The notes: generated by a model not told the origin, from the letters alone. DNA of 64,000 bases from Acidimicrobilacustris europaeus (GCA_965194515.1 OZ239146.1:1984001-2048000); one strand, 5' to 3'. Counted from the stretch's first letter, positions 35,144-44,448 are shown. A program made the numbers and translations.

Positions 35144-35209
35144 CTAGAGAGAAATAGAGAAGGCGACACACGACGGAAAGCGCGTACTTGGGGGCTCGCT
35201 AGCTGGCAT
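35144..35209 (-). CDS. 21-codon leader peptide upstream of the MgtE-sensor/NRAMP operon
   Basis: Starts MPASEPPSTRF and ends in a short hydrophobic stretch before TAG. It is preceded by GGAGGTGA (35215-35222) five bases from the ATG, the best Shine-Dalgarno in the window. The Glu-Pro-Pro early in the peptide recalls acidic/proline leader peptides of Mg2+-controlled genes (MgtL-type), where translation falters in low Mg2+. It lies 72 bp ahead of the structural gene. Two copies of GGACTAC (35099-35105, 35138-35144) can each pair with GTCC (35123-35126), a possible switch but only 4-5 bp long. Confidence 0.55.
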   Translation of the reverse strand: MPASEPPSTRFPSCVAFSISL

Positions 35210-35364
35210 GTGGGTCACCTCCTCGAGACATCTACGCCGACTCTTCGTCGACATCAGAGCCACCTTTCTACCATCTGAGGCCCGAAAGTTCCCCATTCGA
35301 TTTCCCAGGCAGCATGAATTCGCCTGTCGTTCACGCCTCGTTCCCTGTCGGGCAGGATGGAGAG

Positions 35365-36189
35365 ATGGCGACTGCACCAGTGATCCTGCTTCCCCCGTCC
35401 GAAGGTAAAGCCGAAGGCGGATCAGGCCAACAGCTTCGAATCGCCAATCTTTCGTTCTCGCAACTTGAAGAACATCGCACAACCCTTCGTGCAGCACTCG
35501 GCGCGGCAATGAAGGGCAAAGAAGCCACGCGTGCGAAATTGCTCGGCGTAAAGGGCAAAGCACTCGCGGCTGCGACGAGCGCAAATCTTGATGTGCTGAC
35601 ATCGCCCACGATGCCGGCGATTGAGCGCTACACCGGTGTGCTTTATGACGCGCTCGATGTCAGTTCGCTTTCAACTCGAGATCGGAAGCGACTCAACAAG
35701 CAGGTCTTGATCTTTAGTGGACTATGGGGAGTCGTCCGACCCGACGACATGATCCCGGATTACAAACTAAAGATGGGAGCAACAGTTGCACCTGTCGGAA
35801 AGTTGTCGACATGGTGGCGCGAACCGCTAACCACTGCGTTGGCATCAACAGTGAACGGCACTGTGGTGTGGAACTTGTTGCCCAAGGAGCACGACAATGC
35901 ATGGGCTCCGCTCTCTTCCGCTCACACCGCAACGACTCCAAGTGCAGTCTTCTCAGTGAAGTTCCTCGATGAAGGCAAAGCAGTCAAAGACGAGCGCAGT
36001 TTCACGACGGTCAACCACTGGAACAAGTTGCTGAAGGGAGCACTTGTTCGATACATCCTTGAAACCGGCGCCGATGATCCCAAGGCCCTTGCGAAGTTTC
36101 GCCACCCGGAGGGCTACCGCTATGACCGGAGCCTCACAGAGACAACGCCAGCTGGAACCGTCGTGAGCATGGTGCGACCAGTGCGCTGA
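35365..36189 (+). CDS. yaaA: YaaA-family (UPF0246) protein
   Basis: 274 residues with the family start APVILLPPSEGKAEGG, then VLIFSGLWGVVRPDDMIPDYKLKMG and the late KFRHPEGYRYDRS. E. coli YaaA lowers free iron during peroxide stress and binds DNA. The ATG at 35365 is preferred because the conserved strand follows at once; an upstream in-frame ATG adds 17 residues. Divergent from the leader/MgtE-sensor unit. Confidence 0.85.
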   Translation: MATAPVILLPPSEGKAEGGSGQQLRIANLSFSQLEEHRTTLRAALGAAMKGKEATRAKLLGVKGKALAAATSANLDVLTSPTMPAIERYTGVLYDALDVSSLSTRDRKRLNKQVLIFSGLWGVVRPDDMIPDYKLKMGATVAPVGKLSTWWREPLTTALASTVNGTVVWNLLPKEHDNAWAPLSSAHTATTPSAVFSVKFLDEGKAVKDERSFTTVNHWNKLLKGALVRYILETGADDPKALAKFRHPEGYRYDRSLTETTPAGTVVSMVRPVR

Positions 36190-36222
36190 GCCGTAACGCT
36201 GAGCCGGCCGTATCGTAGGGAG

Positions 36223-38505
36223 ATGGGCAGTTCGACAAACGCATCGCCGCTTGAACGCCTCGATCTTCCGATCGAGGGAATGACTTGTGCGGCATGCGCG
36301 ACTCGAATCGGCAAAGGCCTGAACAAGATTGCCGGAGTTTCTCAAGCCGATGTGAATCTTGCTGCAGCGCGAGCCACTGTGCACTTCGACCCCGCGGTCA
36401 CGAATCGAGCCGAATTTGCAGAGAAGATCGAGTCGCTCGGGTATCGCGTTCCCGAAGTTGATCGCCGCGACGAGGCCGAGGCGGAGTACGCCCACACTCT
36501 CGGAATTCGCCTACTTGTTGCAGTAGTTCTCACTGTGCCAACTGTGGCCATCTCAATGGTGCCGCCGTTGATGTTCACCAACTGGCAGTGGGTTGCCTTC
36601 GCTCTCAGCACCCCCGTTGTGTTTTATTGCGGTTGGGCATTCCACAGAGCAGCTTTTGTCAACCTTCGGCATCGCGCCGCAACCATGGACACGCTGGTTT
36701 CGATGGGAACACTCGCCGCATGGGCGTGGTCAACCGTTGCGTTGTTCTTCTTGAATGCGGCCGACGAAACCTCAGACTCAATGGTCGGCATGGCGGGGAT
36801 GTCTTCTAGTGGCGACACCGCGCATGTGTATTTCGAAACTGCGGGCGTCATCATCACCCTGATCCTTTTAGGCAAGTGGTTCGAAGCGCGAGCACGCCGG
36901 CGTTCCGGCGACGCGTTGCGCAAACTTGCGGAACTCGGCGTGAAAACTGCACGTCTCGAAGACGGGACCGAAATTCCGCTCGAGGAACTTGTTGTTGGCG
37001 TTCGGTTTGTTGTCCGTCCCGGCGAGAAGGTCGCCACCGATGGAACCGTGGTCGAGGGCCATTCCGCTATCGACATGTCAATGATCACGGGCGAACCCGT
37101 GCCTGTTGAAGTTGGCCCTGGCGACGATGTTGTCGGCGCAACGGTGAATACGAACGGCCACCTTGTTGTCGAAGCGACACGCATTGGGAATGACACTGCG
37201 CTCGCTCAGATCGTGCAGCTTGTTGAAGACGCTCAAGGTTCCCGAGCCCCGATTCAACGCCTCGCCGATCGCGTTGCCGGAGTTTTTGTGCCGATCGTGT
37301 TTGCCATTGCGATCGCCACCATCATCGGATGGACAGTGACCGGGAACTCCGCACAAGACACATTCTCTGCTGCGGTTGCCGTTCTCATTATCGCTTGCCC
37401 TTGCGCACTCGGACTCGCAACACCAACCGCGATCATGGTGGGCACCGGACGCGGCGCACAGTTGGGCATCATCATCAAGGGCGGCGAGGTTCTCGAACAA
37501 ACACGACGCGTCGACGTCGCGGTGCTCGACAAAACCGGCACGCTCACCGAAGGCCGTATGGAATTGGTCGACGTCATCACGAGCGCCGGAACGAATGCCG
37601 ACGCTGCGCTCTGGCTGGCAGCAGCAGTCGAAGCTCGTTCAGAACACCCAATTGCTGCGGCGATCGTGGCTGGCGCTGACGCACACAAACCCGGCGACGC
37701 TATGTCGGCCACTGTGCGTGGATTCGAGAATCTTCCTGGCCGAGGAGTTACAGCAAGCGTGACGTCTGATTCAGGAATCACGAGGAATGTCGGCGTTGGT
37801 CGTTCTTCGCTGTTCATCACGATCGATTCCAAACTTGACCAAGCCCGCATCGACGCCGAGAGCGCGGGTCGAACTGCGGTCATCGCTGGTTGGGCCGATC
37901 ATGACGGCGATCCGCTTACCGCTCATGCCGTTCTTGTTGTTGCTGATCGGCTCAAGCCAACGAGCGCCGAAGCCGTTGCCGATTTTCACTCGCTCGGACT
38001 CGAAGTCGTGTTGCTCACCGGCGACAACCGGCGAACCGCTGAAACAATTGGTGCCGAAGTCGGCGTCGACCGCGTCGTCTCCGAGGTGCTCCCCGCCGAC
38101 AAAGTCGCCGAAGTTCGTCGGCTACAGGAACAGGGCCACATCGTGGCAATGGTTGGCGATGGCATCAATGACGCTCCCGCGCTTGCACAAGCCGATCTCG
38201 GCATCGCAATCGGAACTGGCGCCGATGTCGCAATCGAAGCCAGCGATCTCACGATCGTGAGCGGCGATCTCCGCGCTGCAGCCGATGCCATCGCACTTTC
38301 TCGACGCACGCTGGCAACGATTAAAGGGAACCTCTTCTGGGCCTTTGCCTACAACGTGGCGGCGATTCCACTCGCTGCATTCGGAGTGTTGAATCCAATG
38401 ATTGCCGCCGGAACGATGGGCTTCTCTTCAGTCTTCGTCGTCACAAATTCACTTCGCCTGCGCAGATTCAAAGGTGTTCGCCGCCACTCCCCCACAAAGG
38501 ACTGA
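36223..38505 (+). CDS. copA: Copper-exporting P1B-type ATPase
   Basis: 760 residues. One N-terminal HMA domain with GMTCAACATRIGKGL, eight transmembrane segments, the actuator TGEPVPVE, the CPC ion site in IIACPCALGLATP, phosphorylation DKTGTLTEG, HP motif SEHPIA, nucleotide GDGINDAPAL. CPC marks the Cu+/Ag+ class. It is 2 bases from the copZ-like gene and starts 34 bases after yaaA. No CsoR-type repressor is adjacent. Confidence 0.93.
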   Translation: MGSSTNASPLERLDLPIEGMTCAACATRIGKGLNKIAGVSQADVNLAAARATVHFDPAVTNRAEFAEKIESLGYRVPEVDRRDEAEAEYAHTLGIRLLVAVVLTVPTVAISMVPPLMFTNWQWVAFALSTPVVFYCGWAFHRAAFVNLRHRAATMDTLVSMGTLAAWAWSTVALFFLNAADETSDSMVGMAGMSSSGDTAHVYFETAGVIITLILLGKWFEARARRRSGDALRKLAELGVKTARLEDGTEIPLEELVVGVRFVVRPGEKVATDGTVVEGHSAIDMSMITGEPVPVEVGPGDDVVGATVNTNGHLVVEATRIGNDTALAQIVQLVEDAQGSRAPIQRLADRVAGVFVPIVFAIAIATIIGWTVTGNSAQDTFSAAVAVLIIACPCALGLATPTAIMVGTGRGAQLGIIIKGGEVLEQTRRVDVAVLDKTGTLTEGRMELVDVITSAGTNADAALWLAAAVEARSEHPIAAAIVAGADAHKPGDAMSATVRGFENLPGRGVTASVTSDSGITRNVGVGRSSLFITIDSKLDQARIDAESAGRTAVIAGWADHDGDPLTAHAVLVVADRLKPTSAEAVADFHSLGLEVVLLTGDNRRTAETIGAEVGVDRVVSEVLPADKVAEVRRLQEQGHIVAMVGDGINDAPALAQADLGIAIGTGADVAIEASDLTIVSGDLRAAADAIALSRRTLATIKGNLFWAFAYNVAAIPLAAFGVLNPMIAAGTMGFSSVFVVTNSLRLRRFKGVRRHSPTKD

Positions 38506-38507
38506 AC

Positions 38508-38714
38508 ATGACAACCCGTACCTATTCGGTTCCTGGCATCTCTTGCGGCCATTGCAAGAACGCGATTGAAGGAGAACTCACACCTCTCGAAGGCGTCGAA
38601 AGCGCACTTGTCGACATTGACGCAAAGACCGTCACCGTTGTTGGCGAAATCACCGAAGCCGATGTACGAGCCGCAGTCGATGAAGCTGGCTACGAAGTCG
38701 CTTCAGCGAACTAA
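38508..38714 (+). CDS. copZ: CopZ-like copper chaperone
   Basis: 68-residue single HMA domain with ISCGHCKNAIEGEL carrying the CxxC site, ferredoxin-like order, and KTVTVVGEITEADVRAAVDEAGYEV at the end. The gene follows copA in the same operon; the protein would hand Cu+ to the ATPase. Confidence 0.9.
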   Translation: MTTRTYSVPGISCGHCKNAIEGELTPLEGVESALVDIDAKTVTVVGEITEADVRAAVDEAGYEVASAN

Positions 38715-38728
38715 GTCCGTTCTCGCGG

Positions 38729-40222
38729 TTAGAGGGAACCGTCGATAAGGCGAGCCCGTACTTCCACTGCTCGTTCTCTCACTGCGTCAAGGTCTTTGAG
38801 CTTGCGCATAGAACCCAATTGGTTTCCGAGTCGGTGATTCGAGCGAAGTGCCGGCTCGTTTCTTGCCAAGAAATCCCAATAGAGCGTCGTGAACGGACAC
38901 GCGTGTTCACCGATTCGCTTTTTCGGGTCATAGCGACAGTCACCACAGTGATCGCTCATCTTGTTGATGTACGCGCCACCCGAGGCATAGGGCTTCGTTG
39001 ACATCCGCCCGCCATCGGCATACAGCGCCATACCAATCACATTCGGCAGCATCACCCATTCGGCGCCATCGATGAACGACTTCCACATCCAGTCCACGAG
39101 CGCGCCAGGACGCACGCCGGAAGTGAGAGAGAGATTGCCCAAAACCATCAAACGTTCAATGTGATGCGCCCAAGCGCGGTCATCGATTGCCTTCACCGTG
39201 TGCGAGATGCAGGCCATATCCGTTTCGCCACCCGTGAACGCTGCAGGCAGCGGACTTTCCGCTTCAAGAACGTTGAGTTCTCGGTACTCGGGCATCCAGA
39301 GCCAGTAAAGACCCCACACGTACTCACGCCAGCCAATGATCTGGCGGATGAAGCCCTCCGCCGACGCAATCGGGATGCGCCCTTCATTGAACGCCGCATG
39401 CGCAGCGTCGACAACTTCGCGCGGATGAAGCAAACCGATGTTGAGATACGGACTCAACGTCGAATGAGCAAGTTTCCATTCCGACGCCATCACCGCGTCT
39501 TCATGCGGCCCAAACAGTGGCAGGACCTCGTCAACAAACTGATGGAGCCGAGCCAGCGCGCCAGCACGAGTCGTTGCCCACAATCCATCGAATGACGAGC
39601 CGAACGCTTCGGGTGCACGGCGCGCAATATCGGCGATGACGCGCGCATCGGTCGCATCAAGCGAATCGATGATCGGCGCCGGCCATGCGCGGCCATCTTT
39701 CGGCGGCGGCTCTCGATTTTCAGCGTCGTAGTTCCAGGTCCCGCCAACAGGCTTCTTGCCATCCATGAGGATGTTCAGCCGTTGGCGTTGCCACCGATAG
39801 AAATCCTCCATTTTGAGATTCGAACGGTCTCCCGCCCACGCTGCGAACTCTTGCGCGCTGCAGAGAAACTGATCGTTGTCGATCACCTCGACATCAAGCT
39901 CTTGCAAAAGCGCGAGTCCGTCAAACGACATCGGTGACATCGCTCGCAGACGTTCCGGCTTGAACTCCGCCTGGTGTGCGATGACCCCGGCTCGCATCGA
40001 CGACGCGCGCCTGTAGTCAACAGCAAATCCTTCGGCCTTAAGTTCCTCAGCGAACCTCCGCATTGACGCAAGCACGAAATGAAGTCGCTGACGATGCCAA
40101 CGACCTGATCCGAGTTTCGAATCGCTCTCGACCAACAGCACGCGCACTTCGCCCGGGCGACAGCCAGCGAGAGCGCCAGTGTCGCGTCGTAGTTGATCAC
40201 CCAGAATCCAGACCGTATCCAC
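38729..40222 (-). CDS. Iron-sulfur bacterial cryptochrome/photolyase (FeS-BCP, PhrB-like)
   Basis: 497 residues. It starts MDTVWILGDQL and has the FeS-BCP layout with four cysteines Cys338, Cys426, Cys429, Cys442 (MSDHCGDCRYDPKKRIGEHAC) in the spacing of the 4Fe-4S cluster of Agrobacterium PhrB. The FAD domain is seen in SEWKLAHSTLSPYLNIGLLHP and IGWREYVWGLYW. Such enzymes repair (6-4) photoproducts in blue light. It ends the rex-hem run, 20 bp after the methyltransferase gene. Confidence 0.9.
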   Translation of the reverse strand: MDTVWILGDQLRRDTGALAGCRPGEVRVLLVESDSKLGSGRWHRQRLHFVLASMRRFAEELKAEGFAVDYRRASSMRAGVIAHQAEFKPERLRAMSPMSFDGLALLQELDVEVIDNDQFLCSAQEFAAWAGDRSNLKMEDFYRWQRQRLNILMDGKKPVGGTWNYDAENREPPPKDGRAWPAPIIDSLDATDARVIADIARRAPEAFGSSFDGLWATTRAGALARLHQFVDEVLPLFGPHEDAVMASEWKLAHSTLSPYLNIGLLHPREVVDAAHAAFNEGRIPIASAEGFIRQIIGWREYVWGLYWLWMPEYRELNVLEAESPLPAAFTGGETDMACISHTVKAIDDRAWAHHIERLMVLGNLSLTSGVRPGALVDWMWKSFIDGAEWVMLPNVIGMALYADGGRMSTKPYASGGAYINKMSDHCGDCRYDPKKRIGEHACPFTTLYWDFLARNEPALRSNHRLGNQLGSMRKLKDLDAVRERAVEVRARLIDGSL

Positions 40223-40242
40223 GGCAGGAACCTAGGCGCTTC

Positions 40243-40896
40243 TTATGCAGAAGGTGGAGCCGAGTGCTCGCGAATCCACGCGTGCATCGCTATACCCGCA
40301 GCGACGCCAACGTTGATCGAACGGGTTGAACCGAACTGGGCAATTGAGCAGACCATCGACGACGCAGCGCACGCTTCTTCGCTGAGCCCCGGTCCTTCCT
40401 GACCAAAAATAAACATGGTGCGCTTGGGCAGCGACGCTGTTTCGATCGGGACGGCCCCGGGCATGATGTCGATACCAACGACCTGAAGATCGTTCTCGAC
40501 TGACCATGAAATCAGCGCGTCAATATTTTCATGATGATGCACGTGCATGTACTTGTCGGTCACCATTGCGCCGCGACGGTTCCACCGCTTCTTACCAACG
40601 ATGTGAACACCCTCGGCGTTGAACGCATTCGCTGTGCGCACCACTGTTCCGATATTGAGATCATGCTGCCAATTTTCGATAGCCACATGAAATGAATGTC
40701 GACGTGTGTCGAGGTCGGCGACGATTGCTTCGTGCGACCAGTAGCGATACGTGTCAGCCACATTTCGGCGGTCGCCGTGCTCAAGCAGTTCGGGATCAAA
40801 TCGCGCGTCCGCAGGCCACGGAAGTGGATGCGGGCCGACCCCAACCTCGCGGTCCTCACGTTCGACGAACTCGTCGTCCGGTTGATCCTCAGTCAT
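40243..40896 (-). CDS. SpoU/TrmH-family RNA 2'-O-methyltransferase
   Basis: 217 residues of the SPOUT class. Motif 1 is HNIGTVVRTANAF-like (LNIGTVVRTANAFNAEGVHIVG), motif 2 is FIFGQEGPGLSEEA, motif 3 is IAQFGSTRSINVGVAAGIAMHAW, building the knotted AdoMet site. An acidic N terminus (MTEDQPDDEFVERED) precedes it. It begins five bases after hemC ends. Target (tRNA or rRNA ribose) unknown. Confidence 0.88.
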   Translation of the reverse strand: MTEDQPDDEFVEREDREVGVGPHPLPWPADARFDPELLEHGDRRNVADTYRYWSHEAIVADLDTRRHSFHVAIENWQHDLNIGTVVRTANAFNAEGVHIVGKKRWNRRGAMVTDKYMHVHHHENIDALISWSVENDLQVVGIDIMPGAVPIETASLPKRTMFIFGQEGPGLSEEACAASSMVCSIAQFGSTRSINVGVAAGIAMHAWIREHSAPPSA

Positions 40897-40901
40897 TGGC
40901 C

Positions 40902-41840
40902 CTACCGGCCAAGCAGAGCGGAACCGCCCGCATCGTCGAGCAAATAGCGGGCCATCGCTCGTCCAGTTGCTTCGCCCTCGGCCATCGCGCATCGTCGTGA
41001 ATCACGAAGAACAGTTGAGCCATCGGGTGCCGCAACGAGTGCATCGATACGAAGTCCGTCGCCATCTATCACGGCGTAAGCGCCAACGGGAAGATCGCAG
41101 TCGCCGCCAAGCTCAGCAAGAAATGCCCGCTCAGCATCGACGCACACACGGCTCGGCGCGTGGTTAAGCGCCGACAACAGCTCGCGTGTCGCCGCGTCGT
41201 CACCTCGACATTCAACAACGAGGGCCCCTTGCGCAACCTGCGGCAGCATCACCGAAGGTTCAAGCACTTCGACAACGCGATCGTTAAGCGAAATACCTAA
41301 GCGCTCGATTGCGGCAGCTGCCATCACGATGGCGTCGAAACCGTCAGCTTTTGCGAGCCGAGTAGCGATGTTGCCGCGCAGACCAGAAAACACAAGATCG
41401 GGTCGAAGCGAAGCGAGTTGCGCTTTGCGACGAATGGAGCCGGTCGCAACATGTCCGCCCTGCGGCAGACCATCGATGGTTGACCCAACAAGAACATCGC
41501 GAACATCGCCACGCTCAGGGACTGCGGCGATCACAAGCTCGGGTGGAGTGAGCGCCGGAAGGTCTTTTCCGGAATGAACAGCAAGATCAGCGCGACCGTC
41601 GAGCACCGCAGCCTGGATCTCTTTGACGAACACACCTTTGCCGCCCATTGCGTCGATCGGAATATCGAGGCGCTGATCAGCCATCGTCTCCACGATCACC
41701 TTTTCAACAAGCACTGAACGACCAGCAGCGGCAGCCGCTTCGTGCAGAAGCGTCGTCACATGATCGGCTTGCCACAGCGCAAGTGCGCTGCCACGGGTTG
41801 CCAAACGAAGGGTCACCGTGTCGGGACCGCCCCCGGTCAT
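40902..41840 (-). CDS. hemC: Hydroxymethylbilane synthase
   Basis: 312 residues. RLATRGSALALWQA start, GVFVKEIQAAVLDGRADLAVHSGKDLP, and the cofactor Cys in GGDCDLPVGAYAV to which dipyrromethane attaches. Joins four porphobilinogens into hydroxymethylbilane in heme synthesis. ATG 41840 lies seven bases after the hemA stop; longer readings would overlap hemA. Confidence 0.95.
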   Translation of the reverse strand: MTGGGPDTVTLRLATRGSALALWQADHVTTLLHEAAAAAGRSVLVEKVIVETMADQRLDIPIDAMGGKGVFVKEIQAAVLDGRADLAVHSGKDLPALTPPELVIAAVPERGDVRDVLVGSTIDGLPQGGHVATGSIRRKAQLASLRPDLVFSGLRGNIATRLAKADGFDAIVMAAAAIERLGISLNDRVVEVLEPSVMLPQVAQGALVVECRGDDAATRELLSALNHAPSRVCVDAERAFLAELGGDCDLPVGAYAVIDGDGLRIDALVAAPDGSTVLRDSRRCAMAEGEATGRAMARYLLDDAGGSALLGR

Positions 41841-41847
41841 GGTGGGC

Positions 41848-43107
41848 TCAGAGCTCGAAAAGATCGCGAAGGGCCTCGGCCAGACGTTCGCCACGAGGCG
41901 AGCCTGCAGCATCTTTCAAGCGAACTGTCGGCTGGTGAAGCAGCTTGGCCACGATTCCCTTCGTCAGCGCGTCGAGTGCTTCGAGTTGACGTTCATCGAG
42001 GTCGCCGAGACGGGCACGAAGGCGATCGAGTTCGCCAACGCGAATGTCTTCGGATTGTTCATGCAGACGAGAAACCAACGGCGCTACTTCGCGGGCCGAG
42101 ATCACTGACAGGTACCGCTCGAGTTCCTCGGTGCACATGGCCTCAACCGATGCGACTTCGCGGCGACGTTCTGCCATGCCTGCTTCGGCGAACGCCCGAA
42201 GATCGTCCATGTCGAGGATGGTGACACCAGGAATATCTGCAGCAGCGGGATCGACATCGCGAGGAACAGCAACGTCGACCACGAGAATCTCGCGATCGCC
42301 GCGTGCTCGCATCACTCGTTCGATGTCAGAGTGTTCGATGATCATCGAACTCGCACCGGTACCGGTGAGGAGAAGATCGACCTCGGAAAGCGCTGCATCG
42401 AGTTCAGCAAGACGAATTGGAGTTCCGCCAACACGCTCTGCGAGATCGGCGGCGTTCTCCCATGTTCGGTTCGCAATGCGGATGTCGGAGACACCATTGG
42501 ATGCAAGAGCACGAACCATGCCCTCGCCCATTTCGCCAGCACCCATTACGAGGATGGAGCGGCCTTCGAGAGAACCAAGTCGTTGGGCAGCCATTGCCAC
42601 CGCCGCGGTTGACACCGACGCAACATGACGGCCAATACCGGTTTCCGTGCGAGCACGCTTTCCGACCTCGAGCGCATGACGGAACAACAGATTGAGTTGG
42701 GATCCGGCTGCGCCTTCAGCTTGAGCGATCTCCCAAGAGTGGCGGACCTGACCAAGGATTTCGGCTTCGCCAACCACGGCGGAGTCGATACCCGAGGCAA
42801 CGCGGAAGAGATGTCCGGCAGCCGCATCGGCATCGTGCACATAAAGGTGGTCGGCCAGTTCTTCAGGCACAGCAAAGGCGAGTTCAGAAAAGAAGTTACG
42901 GAGATCGCCATACGCCGGATGAAACTTTTCGGCGACGACATAGACCTCGGTGCGATTGCAGGTCGACAACACCACGGCTTCGCTCACGTGGTCGTGCGAC
43001 AGCACATCGTGCAGCGCCTTAGGCAGCCGAGCGCCATCGATCGTGACCCGCTCGAGCAGAGCGAGTGGGACCGTGCGGTGATTCAGTCCAACGACGACGA
43101 CAGACAC
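41848..43107 (-). CDS. hemA: Glutamyl-tRNA reductase
   Basis: 419 residues: VVGLNHRTVPLALLERV, the catalytic Cys motif LSTCNRTEVYVV, NADPH domain ILVMGAGEMGEGMV, and the C-terminal dimerisation helices. First step of C5 tetrapyrrole synthesis, from Glu-tRNA. GTG start; its first 25 bases overlap the end of the siroheme gene. Turnover control by the N terminus, known in enterics, cannot be judged. Confidence 0.95.
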   Translation of the reverse strand: MSVVVVGLNHRTVPLALLERVTIDGARLPKALHDVLSHDHVSEAVVLSTCNRTEVYVVAEKFHPAYGDLRNFFSELAFAVPEELADHLYVHDADAAAGHLFRVASGIDSAVVGEAEILGQVRHSWEIAQAEGAAGSQLNLLFRHALEVGKRARTETGIGRHVASVSTAAVAMAAQRLGSLEGRSILVMGAGEMGEGMVRALASNGVSDIRIANRTWENAADLAERVGGTPIRLAELDAALSEVDLLLTGTGASSMIIEHSDIERVMRARGDREILVVDVAVPRDVDPAAADIPGVTILDMDDLRAFAEAGMAERRREVASVEAMCTEELERYLSVISAREVAPLVSRLHEQSEDIRVGELDRLRARLGDLDERQLEALDALTKGIVAKLLHQPTVRLKDAAGSPRGERLAEALRDLFEL

Positions 43108-43718
43108 GCCTGGAGGCGCTCCTTAGCTTCGGCGAGGTGACCCTCGCGGATGAGTTCCAGCATTCCCGAATCCAGTGCGCCTTGCCAGTTCAGACCCTCG
43201 GTGGACGTGCCTTCGGCCAGGAGCCGGGCTCGTGCTTCGGTAAGGATCTCGACCAGTACGGCGTACTCGGGTCCGAACTCAGGACCATAGCGACGCCGGA
43301 GCCACGTTGAGAGAGCGGGCGAGGAGCCGCTGGTAGAGAACGTGACCAGCAGGGGCCCCTGCCTGACCCGTGCGGGCAAAGCGAAGGCGCAGTTGGCGGG
43401 ATCGTCGGCGCTATTGACCCACACCCCAATGGCCTCACCCTCGACGAACACCTGTCGGTTCACTTCGGGATCACTCGTGGCGGTGATCACCAGTCGATAG
43501 CCAGCGACCTCGCCGGCGACATAGGGGCGCTTGTGACAGATGACCCCATCGAGGGCAGCGATCTCGTCGAGGATTTCGGGGGCAACAACTTCGACGGTCG
43601 CGCCACACACCACGAGTTCACGGGCCTTCTGCAATGCAACTGGCCCGCCGCCCACAACTAGACACCGACGACCAGCGAGCGAAAGGTTCACGGGATAGAG
43701 CGGCTGATCGAATGGCAT
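43083..43718 (-). CDS. Precorrin-2 dehydrogenase/siroheme synthase N-domain protein
   Basis: 211 residues: Rossmann start LYPVNLSLAGRRCLVVGGGPVALQKARELV, then ITATSDPEVN and NSADDPANCAFALPARVRQGPLLVTFSTSGSSPALS, the CysG-B/Met8 pattern. It would make sirohydrochlorin from precorrin-2 and perhaps insert iron. It starts one base after rex ends and overlaps hemA. Confidence 0.9.
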   Translation of the reverse strand: MPFDQPLYPVNLSLAGRRCLVVGGGPVALQKARELVVCGATVEVVAPEILDEIAALDGVICHKRPYVAGEVAGYRLVITATSDPEVNRQVFVEGEAIGVWVNSADDPANCAFALPARVRQGPLLVTFSTSGSSPALSTWLRRRYGPEFGPEYAVLVEILTEARARLLAEGTSTEGLNWQGALDSGMLELIREGHLAEAKERLQACLSSSLD

Positions 43719-43719
43719 C

Positions 43720-44448
43720 TCAGCCCACCGATTCTTTCGACTCTGCAGAAACGCCGAGTTCCTCGCGCAACGACGCGCCAATGGATTCGCGCTGTCCGTA
43801 GAAACTCAAGACCTGTAGTTCAAGGGCAAGATCAACTTTGCGCAATTGAGCGTGATCGGGAACGGTCACAACTGCGGGCGCGAAATTCAGAATCGACGTG
43901 ACTCCCGCAGCAACGAGACGATCGGCGACTTCCTGTGCGCCGGCAGCTGGCGTTGCGATGATGCCGATGGCAATTCCAAGTTCTTCGACAAGCGCAGGAA
44001 GATCATCAAGATCACGGATTTTGTGGCCGCCAAACATGGTGCCGATCTTTGAAGGATCTGCATCGACAAGCGCGGCAACGGGGAATCCCCGATCGCCAAA
44101 CCCGCCATAGTTCGCGAGAGCAGCGCCGAGATTTCCGACACCAACAATGGCCACTGGCCAATCTCGAGTGAGACCAAGTTCGCGGCTCATCTGCACAAGG
44201 AGGTGGTCGACGTCGTAGCCCACCCCTCGGGTGCCGTAGGACCCGAGATAGGAAAGATCTTTGCGAACCTTCGCCGCATTCACTCCTGCGAGTTCAGCCA
44301 AGCGCTCGGAAGAAATCGTGGTCATGGCCTCGGCCTGGACTTCGAGCAGGGTCCGCAAATACACCGGCAATCGCGCCACGGTGGCTTCGGGAATTCGGCG
44401 TTTACGGTCCACGGAGCCCCACGCTACCGACCTCGTTCGTTTGTTCAC
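43720..44448 (-). CDS. rex: Redox-sensing transcriptional repressor Rex
   Basis: 242 residues. N-terminal winged helix IPEATVARLPVYLRTLLEV, SSERLAELAGVNAAKVRKDLSYLGSYGTRGVGYDV; NAD-binding domain VAIVGVGNLGAALANYGGF; domain-swap C terminus. Senses NADH/NAD+. It leads the siroheme-hemA-hemC run, the order known in Streptomyces and relatives. GTG at 44448 or a second GTG 12 codons on (VDRKRRIP) could be the start. Confidence 0.93.
   Translation of the reverse strand: MNKRTRSVAWGSVDRKRRIPEATVARLPVYLRTLLEVQAEAMTTISSERLAELAGVNAAKVRKDLSYLGSYGTRGVGYDVDHLLVQMSRELGLTRDWPVAIVGVGNLGAALANYGGFGDRGFPVAALVDADPSKIGTMFGGHKIRDLDDLPALVEELGIAIGIIATPAAGAQEVADRLVAAGVTSILNFAPAVVTVPDHAQLRKVDLALELQVLSFYGQRESIGASLREELGVSAESKESVG

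Noticed and set aside
35072..35300. Known Mg2+ (M-box) or Mn2+ (yybP-ykoY) riboswitch ahead of the MgtE-sensor gene
   Set aside because: I could not find their conserved cores; only the leader ORF and short competing pairings are visible.
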